Source: an uncultured Desulfobacterales bacterium (lineage in GTDB: Bacteria; Desulfobacterota; Desulfobulbia; Desulfobulbales; Desulfocapsaceae). From it: 64,000 nucleotides of DNA. The notes beneath the pieces were generated by a model that was given only the letters and a program-made list of their open reading frames with translations, made no database searches and was not told the DNA's origin. The stretch spans positions 1 through 64,000 of the forward strand of contig CALGIJ010000040.1 in assembly GCA_937915545.1 (NCBI GenBank), given 5' to 3'. The first letter of the stretch is position 1. Each line of letters begins with the position of its first letter. Below are positions 9,201 through 16,370 of the stretch, piece after piece. The position numbers were made by a program, and so were the translations under genes.

Positions 9201-9573
9201 AGCAGGGGATGTCTTCGGGGGCGATGGCGTCAGTGGCGAGGATTCCGGCGAGGTGCGGAGAGGAAAAGCCGCAGAGGATCGCGGCGAGGTCGTGAAGGAG
9301 GCGGCAGAACAGCCTGCGCGGGTCGATGTCCTCTGTGCTTGTCTGGAGCCACAGGAAAGGGGTGCCGACTGTGTCGAGAAACTGCCTTGCCAGGGTGGTT
9401 TTGCCCTGGCCGGCCTGGGCCTCGATGATGATGACCTTTTTGTTGTGCCGCTGACCGGGGAGTCTGTCGTGGAGCAGACTGGACCTGATCAGGGCTGGAG
9501 GGGTGGCGGGGAAGGGGGGTGGGAAGCGGTGCGTGGGCAGGGGGAGGGTGGGGGAGGGTGCTTCCTGTTTCAT
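6280..9573 (-). CDS. STAND ATPase regulator: MalT-like NTPase, TPR array, C-terminal winged helix and BTAD
   Basis: This 1,097-residue cytoplasmic signal-integrating regulator opens with a proline-rich N-terminus. A Walker A AQAGQGKT (52-59) follows inside a MalT-like NTPase domain with the Walker B-like segment YLVFDDLQ. The long middle part (about 370-830) is helical and TPR-like, the usual ligand-sensing region of STAND proteins. From about 850 a winged-helix domain of OmpR/SARP type appears (EKVLLELWPDTRPNNARKSF), followed by a BTAD-like bundle to the end. MalT ends in a LuxR helix-turn-helix instead, and SARPs carry the winged helix at the N-terminus, so this order is unusual. Its ATG overlaps the trmJ stop by four bases. 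Ligand and targets are unknown. A perfect 8+8 palindrome covers its stop codon. Confidence 0.8.
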   Translation of the reverse strand: MKQEAPSPTLPLPTHRFPPPFPATPPALIRSSLLHDRLPGQRHNKKVIIIEAQAGQGKTTLARQFLDTVGTPFLWLQTSTEDIDPRRLFCRLLHDLAAILCGFSSPHLAGILATDAIAPEDIPCCADILLRDLAATLPDHFYLVFDDLQRIDSDTPFIALLQHLIDASPPQLHFILISRRPVELRARAIRNGDDLIYLNTFDLALDIDDIDELFCTVLRRKISRAEAAEVLHLTGGWIMGILLICHPISGQNPFWRKPEETDLPAQQPPEHLLDYFYEEVLSSIPETFHPALLRLSFLHEVPADLAEALSGIAGTQHFLARMARDNAFIYEEGEAHHIYRFHGLFREFLQQRGRQLLSQREIADIHHHEARYHLSGNCIEKALASYKKSGDLKTMDSILKAEGMGLLARNRFSSLRSLLQSIPEKSLNAYPWLTLFTGLMHIDHAAEKAFSYIERARPHFAETGEADGELLALAKSIHCHLLTMSRFHEGERLLPRAEQLLERHRYSLPAPIVVLASLNVAAGHCFFNGEMGRARHFIHQAANLAARNDLRDFLASAHVIKAAIDLVSGTNATFVREAEACFALFDDPMVSEGNRLAMRMLFLCHLSMNGDQRNFRILRQALLDAIQAPSPGAPLASQIIEVWTAAGLASRGLAVEALRSLNTRREAPPGADGEQEPGEHTAWRAFALSLSEAQAAAGETLATIRPESCRGPFPMALALITMAAAHSRLGRHDDATSALVKALSIARKIPSAYLTICALFNLANSTLANKGEEAALTPLQAGLSLMKINGYTSFWTWEPQMMRRLLGMAVKHDIEERFTQSLARTRLGVNFTREGEPLTLLTFTLLDHFEMSMDGKILFRAKDLTLLQRELLGLLLTARGQRIAQEKVLLELWPDTRPNNARKSFDSLLARLRQLLTTQFNVPAKEYLYMQKGILCLANYQIDALQFLEAARSGLYHYRNGERLQACKALYAALSLWKGGMPDDTFHSEQVFTFNDTLSNLLIRSGLTLATILAEAQRDDEAIAVIERILKHNCLEDRLTTLLYQLHRRNNTPLKAKDILERYRKALLKADYSEEEAGKFLDAIVECSQSDRICRIW

Positions 9574-10328
9574 GGGTCACCGGGATCGATGCTGTTGTCG
9601 CCTTTGTGATGGAGGAGAATCTTTTTGCATATTGTACGGACGATATTGGCATCTTTGGACGACAGTCGCTTGCGTCCGAAGAAGCGGCGTATGTTTGTCA
9701 TCCAGTAGGTGCGATTCTTGTCGTTGATAAAATCTATGGAGCGCAGAGCACCCTCGACATAAAGATGCATGCTTTCTAATTCGTGACTGTTGGCAAGTTG
9801 TGGATAGGTGCCAGCGTCAAATTTTGCATGGCATAGTCCATAATACAATTCATAACAGTGAATTGCAACCGCTTGGGCGAGATTCAATGAAGAAAAATCA
9901 GCTGTTGGAATTGCCGATACCATGTGACAGAATTTGAGGTCGTCATTGGTCAGGCCTGTGTCTTCTGGTCCGAAGAGGATCGCCGCTCGGTTGGTTTTCA
10001 GAAGAGGTGCAAGAGTTTCGGCGAGATGGCGCGGGTTCGTTTCGACCATGCGCAGCCGGCCATGGCGTGCGGTCGTGCCGATGATGACCGAGAAGTCGGC
10101 CAGGGCCTCGTCGAGTCGTTGAAAAAGTTGGATGTGGTCGAGGAGGTGGGCAGCGTTGTGGGTGGCGGTTTTCGCCATGAGCTCCCGGTCGGGTAGTCGC
10201 TCGCTAACGAGGATCAGTCGCTTTATACCCATGTTCAGGGCGACCCGTGCGGCGGAACCGATGTTCTCTGGGTTTTTCGGGCGTACCAGGACGATGGCGA
10301 GATTGGCGAGGGCGGCGTCACGGTTCAT
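9570..10328 (-). CDS. trmJ: tRNA (cytidine/uridine-2'-O-)-methyltransferase, TrmJ family
   Basis: SPOUT-class methyltransferase that uses S-adenosylmethionine to methylate the 2'-OH of a tRNA ribose, position 32 in TrmJ. The 252-residue protein has the three knot motifs in order: NPENIGSAARVA near the N-terminus, LFGPEDTGLTNDDL in the middle, and FSSLNLAQAV, which closes the cofactor knot. The C-terminal extension is typical of TrmJ rather than TrmH or TrmL. The gene lies 54 bases after rnr and overlaps the STAND regulator by ATGA, so all three are probably one transcript. No clear Shine-Dalgarno sequence precedes the ATG. The exact position modified is inferred from the family. Confidence 0.88.
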   Translation of the reverse strand: MNRDAALANLAIVLVRPKNPENIGSAARVALNMGIKRLILVSERLPDRELMAKTATHNAAHLLDHIQLFQRLDEALADFSVIIGTTARHGRLRMVETNPRHLAETLAPLLKTNRAAILFGPEDTGLTNDDLKFCHMVSAIPTADFSSLNLAQAVAIHCYELYYGLCHAKFDAGTYPQLANSHELESMHLYVEGALRSIDFINDKNRTYWMTNIRRFFGRKRLSSKDANIVRTICKKILLHHKGDNSIDPGDP

Positions 10329-10382
10329 GGGATGCGTTTTTGGGTTGATGGGGAAAGAGAAAGGCCGGGTTCGTCCTCGGGG

Positions 10383-12593
10383 CTACCCGGCGTTTGGCCT
10401 CGGCGTCGTCTGGCACGGGGCGAAGTTGAGACGTCGGCCGATGATGTCGACGGACATCAGGGTGACCTCCAGGGGATCGCCAATCCTGTAGGTCTTTGCC
10501 GAGATTTCACCAAAGAGGCGATGATTGGCGGCATCGAGGAGGAAGTATTCGTCGCCGAGGAGGTCGATGGCGATGGCACCACTCAGGCAGTGCTCGGGAA
10601 TGACGAGGAAGAGGGCCGAGTCGCTGACCCCGGAGACGATGGCCGCAAAGCTTTCGCCGACACGATCTTTCATGAAGATGAGTTTGAGCCGTTCTTCCAT
10701 GTCTCGTTCGGCGAGAATGGCCGTCCTCTCCCTGGCGGAGAGAGCATCGCCCGCCTGCTCGAGGGAGGCGAAAGGAGGGCTGTCCGCGGCCGGTTGGCCA
10801 AGATCGAGCAGATCGAGCAGGGCGCGATGCACGAGCAGGTCCGGGTAGCGCCTGATGGGAGAGGTGAAATGGGTGTAAAGTGGCGCGGCCAGGCCGAAAT
10901 GGCCGGCATTGTCGGGGCTGTAGCGGGCCTGTTTCATGGCGCGCAGGAGCAGGTTGTGAACCAGGTACTCGTGCCGGCCGCCCTTGGCCAGGTCGAGGAC
11001 GCCGGCGTACCAGGAGGGGTGCTCGGTGGGCAGGGGCAGTTGCAGGCCAAGGGTGGTGGCGAAGGTGAAGAACTCCTCGGTCTTTTCTGCCGCGGGAGGC
11101 TCGTGAATGCGATAAAGCAAGGCCTTCTGGCGCTCCGTGGCCCAGGTGGCCACCGCCTCGTTGGCGGCGAGCATGAACTCCTCGATCATCTGGTGGGCGA
11201 AATTGCGGTTGATCCTGGTGATGTTCTTTACCCCGCCATGATCGTCGAGGGAGAATTCCGCCTCATGGAGGTTGAAGTCGAGGGAGCCGCGCTCGCGGCG
11301 CCGCTGCTGCAGGGCTCCCGCCAACTCGGCGGCCCACTTCAGCTGGGTCAGCAAGGGTTTGTGGCGCTGGCGCAGGTCTGGATCGCGGTCGATGAGAATC
11401 CCCGCCACCGCCGTATAGGTGAAGCGCTGGCGGCTGCGGATGAGCGAACGACAGAAGCGTTTCTTGCGCAGGTTGCCGGCGCGGTCGAAGTCGAGGATGG
11501 CCGAAAGGGTCGGGCGATCCTCGTCGGGCACGAGACTGCACAGATCGTTGCAGAGCCGCTCCGGCAGCATGGGGATCATCCTGCCGGGGAAATAGACCGA
11601 GGTGCCGCGGGCATACGCCTCGCGGTCAATGGCCGATCCGGGGGTGACATAGTGGGCGACATCGGCGATGGAGACATAGAGGCGATACCCGTTGCGCAGT
11701 TTTTCGACGCAGATGGCGTCGTCGAAATCCTTGGCGCTCTCGCCGTCGATGGTGACATGGGGTACGAGGCGCAGGTCTTCCCGCCCTTCCCCGGGAATGA
11801 TGTCCGGCAGGAGGGCGGCCGCCTCCTCGTCAACTTCGGGCGGGAAGAAGCGTGGCAGTTCGAAGCTCTCCGTCACCAGTCGGAACTGAGTGGCGAGGTC
11901 GGTATACCTGCCGAGGACTTCGACAACCTTGCCCCGCTGGCGGCGTAAACCGCCGGCACTGCGTTGCACGGCGACGATTACTGCGTCGCCTTCGGCCGCC
12001 CCTCCCTCCTCAATGGCAATGGTTCCAGGATAGCGGCGGTCGTCGGGGATAACTTCGAGCCCCTTGTGATAGCGTGAGACGAGGCCCGCAATGCGGTTGC
12101 TGCCCGGCTCGGTGATGGTCACCACCACCGCCTCGGGGCGATCGTCTTTGCGGACGCGCAGGATGCGGACCAGCACGCGGTCGCCATGGCGGGCGTCGCC
12201 CATGGCGGCAGGCGAGACATAAGGGTCCCGGGAGAGGCTTACTTCTTTGCCCCTCTGGCTGAGCCGGCTGACGAAACCGAAGCCGCGGGGATGCTGCTCG
12301 AGACGCCCTTCATAGAGCGGGGCGGACTGGTGCAGGGTGAGCAGCGCTTTGCCGGTTTTACGCAGGAAACCCAGCTGAAAGAGGTTGTCCAGGCTGGCGG
12401 CAAACTCCCTGCCGGAGCAGCCAAGCTGGCGCAGCTGCTCTTCGAGGTTTGCCAGAGGAAGGGGTTGTGTCGCCTCGTAGAGCAGAGCGAGGATGCGCTC
12501 CGGCCAGCGGCCACTGGAGCGATCCCCTTCGAATTCAAGGTTTTTTTTGGAACGGCGGGATGACTGATACGACGATTTTCTTTTTTGGGCCAT
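10383..12593 (-). CDS. rnr: Ribonuclease R (RNB-family 3'-5' exoribonuclease)
   Basis: Processive, Mg-dependent 3' exoribonuclease that degrades structured RNA and takes part in RNA quality control. The 736-residue protein begins with a basic tail and a winged-helix segment (about 30-80). Cold-shock-type RNA-binding domains follow (RGFGFV near 103). The RNB catalytic domain has the metal-binding aspartates D283, D289, D291 and D292 in IDGESAKDFDDA. A C-terminal S1 domain ends the protein. Length and winged helix favour RNase R over RNase II. It is the first gene of a minus-strand group with trmJ and the STAND regulator. The ATG is preceded by an AAAAGGAA stretch. Confidence 0.93.
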   Translation of the reverse strand: MAQKRKSSYQSSRRSKKNLEFEGDRSSGRWPERILALLYEATQPLPLANLEEQLRQLGCSGREFAASLDNLFQLGFLRKTGKALLTLHQSAPLYEGRLEQHPRGFGFVSRLSQRGKEVSLSRDPYVSPAAMGDARHGDRVLVRILRVRKDDRPEAVVVTITEPGSNRIAGLVSRYHKGLEVIPDDRRYPGTIAIEEGGAAEGDAVIVAVQRSAGGLRRQRGKVVEVLGRYTDLATQFRLVTESFELPRFFPPEVDEEAAALLPDIIPGEGREDLRLVPHVTIDGESAKDFDDAICVEKLRNGYRLYVSIADVAHYVTPGSAIDREAYARGTSVYFPGRMIPMLPERLCNDLCSLVPDEDRPTLSAILDFDRAGNLRKKRFCRSLIRSRQRFTYTAVAGILIDRDPDLRQRHKPLLTQLKWAAELAGALQQRRRERGSLDFNLHEAEFSLDDHGGVKNITRINRNFAHQMIEEFMLAANEAVATWATERQKALLYRIHEPPAAEKTEEFFTFATTLGLQLPLPTEHPSWYAGVLDLAKGGRHEYLVHNLLLRAMKQARYSPDNAGHFGLAAPLYTHFTSPIRRYPDLLVHRALLDLLDLGQPAADSPPFASLEQAGDALSARERTAILAERDMEERLKLIFMKDRVGESFAAIVSGVSDSALFLVIPEHCLSGAIAIDLLGDEYFLLDAANHRLFGEISAKTYRIGDPLEVTLMSVDIIGRRLNFAPCQTTPRPNAG

Positions 12594-12805
12594 GAAAAGT
12601 TTTTCCTTTTCCCCGGCAAGTGAAGTTTGTTAAGGTGCGTCAATCGGCCCGGTCTGTCTTGCCACAGCACCGGGCTTTAGCGTTTTATCGCCGGGTTGAG
12701 GCGAGGGGGAAGTTTTTCTGCAGAGTTGAAACGCTGTGCTTATTGTAAGTAACCATCCCATTCTGTCCATGGGCGTTTGCAGGTTTTCCGGCGCGGCGGA
12801 GGAAA

Positions 12806-14911
12806 ATGCGTCACATTCCCTTTGATTTAGAGCTTTACCGCGGTCAGATGCGCGGCCTCATCGCCGACAGGCCGGGCGAGGAGATTTTCTGGAGCGCACT
12901 CGATTTCGCTGTCGAGGCCCATCACGATCAATGGCGTCGATCCGGAGACGCCTATATCCTTCACCCCTGCAGCGTAGCCAAGATCCTTGCCGAGGAGATG
13001 GATATCACCAATCCGGAGATCCTCGCCGCGGCGTTGCTGCATGATACCGTCGAAGACGTCGACGAAGTCACTGCCGAACTGGTCGGGCAGAAGTTCGGCG
13101 GTTACGTCCAGGCCATCGTCGAAGGGTGCACCAAGGTCACCCATGTCTCCGGGGACAAGCAAGCCATCAGCCACTACACTCATCGCAAGATCTTCTCCGG
13201 GGCGGCGCTGCGGCCGGAGGTCATGCTCGTCAAACTCGCCGACCGCCTGCACAACCTGCGCACCCTGCGCGCCATGCCCAAGGCCAAGCGCCAGCGCATC
13301 GCCGACGAAACCATCGATATCTACGCCCCGCTGGCCACCGTCTTCGGGCTGTTCAACATGAAGCGGGAGATGTACAACCTCGCCCTGCTCTACAAGTATC
13401 CCAAGCAGGGGGCGAAGATAAACAGCCAGATCCGCCAGTTGGAAAACGACCCGCTCTGCCAGAGGATCGTCGATGAACTCGGTGCTAATGCCCGGGGGCA
13501 TAACATCGACTGCCGCGTCACCATGAGGACGAAGAACCTCTGGGCATATTACGATGTCGCCAGCCGCATTCTCGTGCAGCGCATCGACACCCCCATGGAG
13601 GTACTCATCGCCGTCAATGACGTGCAGTCCTGCTACAGCGCCCTGGGGGTTGTCAATCAGACCTTCAAACCCATTCCCCGCACCATTCGCGACTTCATCG
13701 CCAACCCCAAGCCCACCGGGTACCAGGGGCTCCACGCCCGGGCGATTGTCGAGGGGCGCAAATTCCTGTTCAAGATCCGCACCGATGAGATGGCCCGCAA
13801 GGCGCAGCGCGGCATCTTCCGCAACTGGACCTCGAAAACCGGCAAACAGGGGCGTTTCATCCGCGAGATCCAGGAGATGTTCGATGTGCTTGGCTCGGAG
13901 GAGTCGGTGTCCTATCGCGACGTCATCGCCGCCAGCGGCATCAAGGAGATCTATACCTATACCCCGCAGGGCGATCTCATCTGCCTGCCGGTCAACTCCA
14001 CGGTGCTCGATTTCGCCTTCCAGGTGCATACCGAGATCGGCCATACCTGCCTCGGGGCGATGATCCGCAACAAGCGCTATCCCGCCGACCACGTGCTCAA
14101 GGATGGCGATATGGTGCGCATCGTCCGCGCCGACCAGCCTATCCGCTTCGAGCAGCAGATGCTCTCCTCCTGCAAGACTCCCCGGGCCAGGGGCGAGCTG
14201 GCACGCAGTTTCAACCTGCGGCGGCGCAAGGTGACCGTCGAGGTAGGGGCCTCCCTGCTGCGCCAGGAGATGCTCCGCTACGGCATCCCCTTCGATGTCC
14301 TCGCCGACCGCGACGCGCCACTGCTTCTCGCCGATTACGGCCTGCCCAGTCTTGACGAACTGTATGTGCGTATCGGCGAAGGCCGGCTCAACCTGCTGAG
14401 CGTCATCGAGGATATCAAGAACATCCTCTACGGTGGCATTTCGCCGCTGGTGACCCCTACCGGCGCTTTCAATAAGGTGGAGCTGACCACCCTCGACCCG
14501 GTGTCGGTAAAGCTTTCCTCCTGCTGCAAGCCCAACCCCACCGCCAAGGACAACTGCGCCCTGCTTACCACCAAAGGGCTGTCAGTCCATCACAAGAACT
14601 GCGAGCGTTTCCGAGAGCTTAATTTCAAGCGCGAGGATGCGGTCAACATCATCTGGAAGACCCGCGAGACCAAAGTGAGAAAACCGCAGATCCTCCATAT
14701 CCTCAGGGCGACCCGCAAGGCGATCATGGAGGTGGTCGGCACGGCGCCGGAGGAAATGGAGATGAACAGTCTCGAGCTTCTTTCCAGCTATTCCTTCCTC
14801 TACCCGGCGTGGCAGCTCTCTTTTACCGTCGCCAACCTGTATGCCCTGCAGAAGGTGCTGCGCCACTTCGACAAGTCGACCATTCCCTACGAATTTTCCA
14901 TCGACTGCTGA
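12806..14911 (+). CDS. RelA/SpoT homologue: intact (p)ppGpp hydrolase, degenerate synthetase
   Basis: A 701-residue Rel-type protein with HD hydrolase, synthetase-like, TGS (about 385-445) and C-terminal conserved-Cys (SSCCKPNP) regions plus an ACT-like tail. All HD metal and catalytic residues are present: H53, H79-D80, E83-D84 and D146 in KLADRLHN. The synthetase region retains R241 and K243 and the CY...PKPTGYQGLH framework. However, the D-x-x-A-x-R motif is replaced by IDTPMEVLIAV, the RKM segment is lost, and the EVQIRT Glu becomes a hydrophobic residue (FLFKIRT). I infer a hydrolase-only or regulatory enzyme; a canonical Rel would then be expected elsewhere in the genome. It is monocistronic, and its start is the ATG after CGGCGGAGGAAA. 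Confidence 0.85.
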   Translation: MRHIPFDLELYRGQMRGLIADRPGEEIFWSALDFAVEAHHDQWRRSGDAYILHPCSVAKILAEEMDITNPEILAAALLHDTVEDVDEVTAELVGQKFGGYVQAIVEGCTKVTHVSGDKQAISHYTHRKIFSGAALRPEVMLVKLADRLHNLRTLRAMPKAKRQRIADETIDIYAPLATVFGLFNMKREMYNLALLYKYPKQGAKINSQIRQLENDPLCQRIVDELGANARGHNIDCRVTMRTKNLWAYYDVASRILVQRIDTPMEVLIAVNDVQSCYSALGVVNQTFKPIPRTIRDFIANPKPTGYQGLHARAIVEGRKFLFKIRTDEMARKAQRGIFRNWTSKTGKQGRFIREIQEMFDVLGSEESVSYRDVIAASGIKEIYTYTPQGDLICLPVNSTVLDFAFQVHTEIGHTCLGAMIRNKRYPADHVLKDGDMVRIVRADQPIRFEQQMLSSCKTPRARGELARSFNLRRRKVTVEVGASLLRQEMLRYGIPFDVLADRDAPLLLADYGLPSLDELYVRIGEGRLNLLSVIEDIKNILYGGISPLVTPTGAFNKVELTTLDPVSVKLSSCCKPNPTAKDNCALLTTKGLSVHHKNCERFRELNFKREDAVNIIWKTRETKVRKPQILHILRATRKAIMEVVGTAPEEMEMNSLELLSSYSFLYPAWQLSFTVANLYALQKVLRHFDKSTIPYEFSIDC

Positions 14912-14925
14912 CCCTCTGCCGGGTT

Positions 14926-15495
14926 TTACGGTACCAGCGATTCCCGCGTGGCCTCCGCAGTCTTCTTCTTGCTGTAGTTGGCGAGGATCTTGCCGAGCAT
15001 CTCCGGCAGGTCGTCGGGCATGCGCGAGCTGCGCTGCAGCTGGGTGAGGGTCTTTTCCAGGGTGAGTCGCTCCCCCAGGAAGACATGGCGCAGGATGAGG
15101 GAGATGAGGCGGGTGATGGTGGTCAGGTTGGAGATGCGCGACTGCAGGTGCTGATCGCGGTCGAAGGCGGTGGAGGCGAAGATCTCCACGGGGTTGCCGT
15201 CCAACTCGCTTACCGAGACATACCAGGTGTTGCGCTCGCGGTCGGCAGTGCGGTAGCGGACGGCGTCGAGCACGTCTGGGAGTTCCAGCTCCACCTGGCG
15301 TACCGGGGTGGTGGTTATGCCGGCCAGCTGCAGCAGCTTTTCCGTGGCCTTTCTGTCCTTGACGAGGGCTTGCAGGAGGGAGGAACAGGCGGGGCAAAGC
15401 GCATCTCCTGCGGCACTTTCATGGGCCGTCTCGACGCCGCAGGCGGTGCAGCCAAGCTTGGCATGATCAGGGGCAGTCGGTTTTCCAGTCTTCAT
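14926..15495 (-). CDS. Zinc-ribbon protein with NrdJ C-terminal (TSCPD)-like domain
   Basis: This 189-residue protein begins with a CxxC...CxxC zinc-ribbon-like segment (C16, C19, C34, C37). The remainder resembles the small TSCPD domain found at the C-terminus of B12-dependent ribonucleotide reductase NrdJ, which also occurs alone: VSVSELDGNPVEIFASTAFD, then a helix (TITRLISLILRHVF) and LPEMLGKILANY. Its own Cys pattern differs from the classical TSCPD Cys. The start overlaps the end of aat by 29 bases on the same strand, so translation is probably coupled. Homology is by pattern recognition only. A role in ribonucleotide reduction is a guess from the domain, and no nrd gene is in the window. 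Confidence 0.5.
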   Translation of the reverse strand: MKTGKPTAPDHAKLGCTACGVETAHESAAGDALCPACSSLLQALVKDRKATEKLLQLAGITTTPVRQVELELPDVLDAVRYRTADRERNTWYVSVSELDGNPVEIFASTAFDRDQHLQSRISNLTTITRLISLILRHVFLGERLTLEKTLTQLQRSSRMPDDLPEMLGKILANYSKKKTAEATRESLVP

Positions 15496-16156
15496 GGCGT
15501 TCGATATCCTTGATATATTCCTTGAGGCGGGCCTGAAACTGACGCCCGCTGATTTCCCTCGCTCCGAACCGTAATAAATGATTGGTGGTCATCTGGCAAT
15601 CGACCATTTGGAAATTTTTCTCGCGGAGGAAGGAGATGAGTTCGATGAGGGCGAACTGCGAGGCGCTCCTGCTCTTCGAGAACATCGACTCGCCGAAGAA
15701 GACGCGGTCGAGGGCGATGCCGTAGAGCCCGCCCACCAGTTCTCCGGCAAGCCAGCACTCCACCGAGTGCGCATAGCCGAGGCGGTGCATTTCGATGTAG
15801 GCTCGTTGCATCGCCGGGGTAATCCAGGTGCCGGCTTCAGTCGCGGCACGGACTCCGGCGCAGGAGGCGATGACTTCGGCGAAGGCGCAGTCACGGCTGG
15901 TGCGTATGTCTGTGCTGCGTCGATATCTCGCAAGACGCCTTGGGATGGTGAACTCCACCGGGAACAGCACCAGACGAGGGTCGGGAGACCACCAGAGCAG
16001 GGGGTCGCCCTCGGCGAACCAGGGGAAGATGCCCTGGCGGTAGGCGAGGAGCAGACGCTGCGGCGAGAGGTCGCCGCCAATCGCTAAAAGGCCATTGTCT
16101 TCCGCCAGATGGGTGGGGGGAAAGAGGAGCTTTCTGGTGAGTCGGAATACCGGCAT
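15467..16156 (-). CDS. aat: Leucyl/phenylalanyl-tRNA-protein transferase
   Basis: N-end-rule enzyme that transfers Leu or Phe from aminoacyl-tRNA to proteins with N-terminal Arg or Lys, marking them for ClpAP. The 229-residue length is standard. Family motifs are clear: FPPTHLAEDNGLLAIGGDL at the N-terminus, GIFPWF and LWWSPDPR (about 40-60), and WLAGELVGGLYGIALDRVFF with FGESMFS in the core. The in-frame upstream extension is rejected because MPVFRLTRKLLFPPTH matches the family start. It is divergent from the AAA-SPOR gene and overlaps the TSCPD-like gene downstream. Confidence 0.95.
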   Translation of the reverse strand: MPVFRLTRKLLFPPTHLAEDNGLLAIGGDLSPQRLLLAYRQGIFPWFAEGDPLLWWSPDPRLVLFPVEFTIPRRLARYRRSTDIRTSRDCAFAEVIASCAGVRAATEAGTWITPAMQRAYIEMHRLGYAHSVECWLAGELVGGLYGIALDRVFFGESMFSKSRSASQFALIELISFLREKNFQMVDCQMTTNHLLRFGAREISGRQFQARLKEYIKDIERHEDWKTDCP

Positions 16157-16370
16157 GGCAAATGTATCGTCGTGATGGTCAGACGCGGAGGTCAGGGGTG
16201 AGTGGTGGCGGCGATTGTACCATGGCCGGGCCTTGATTGAAAGGTCATGACGCCGCCGGCGGATATGTCGCAGGCATAAGCGAACACTGTCATTTCTCTC
16301 CTGGGTAGGGTAAGATAGGGACTCGAAACGTGACGTCGGTCGTTGCGGGCAGCCGTGGCGCTGCCGGGTA

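Noticed and set aside
10332..11948. 538-codon plus-strand frame over rnr
   Set aside because: Low-complexity Gly/Val/Glu translation typical of an antisense shadow of RNase R.
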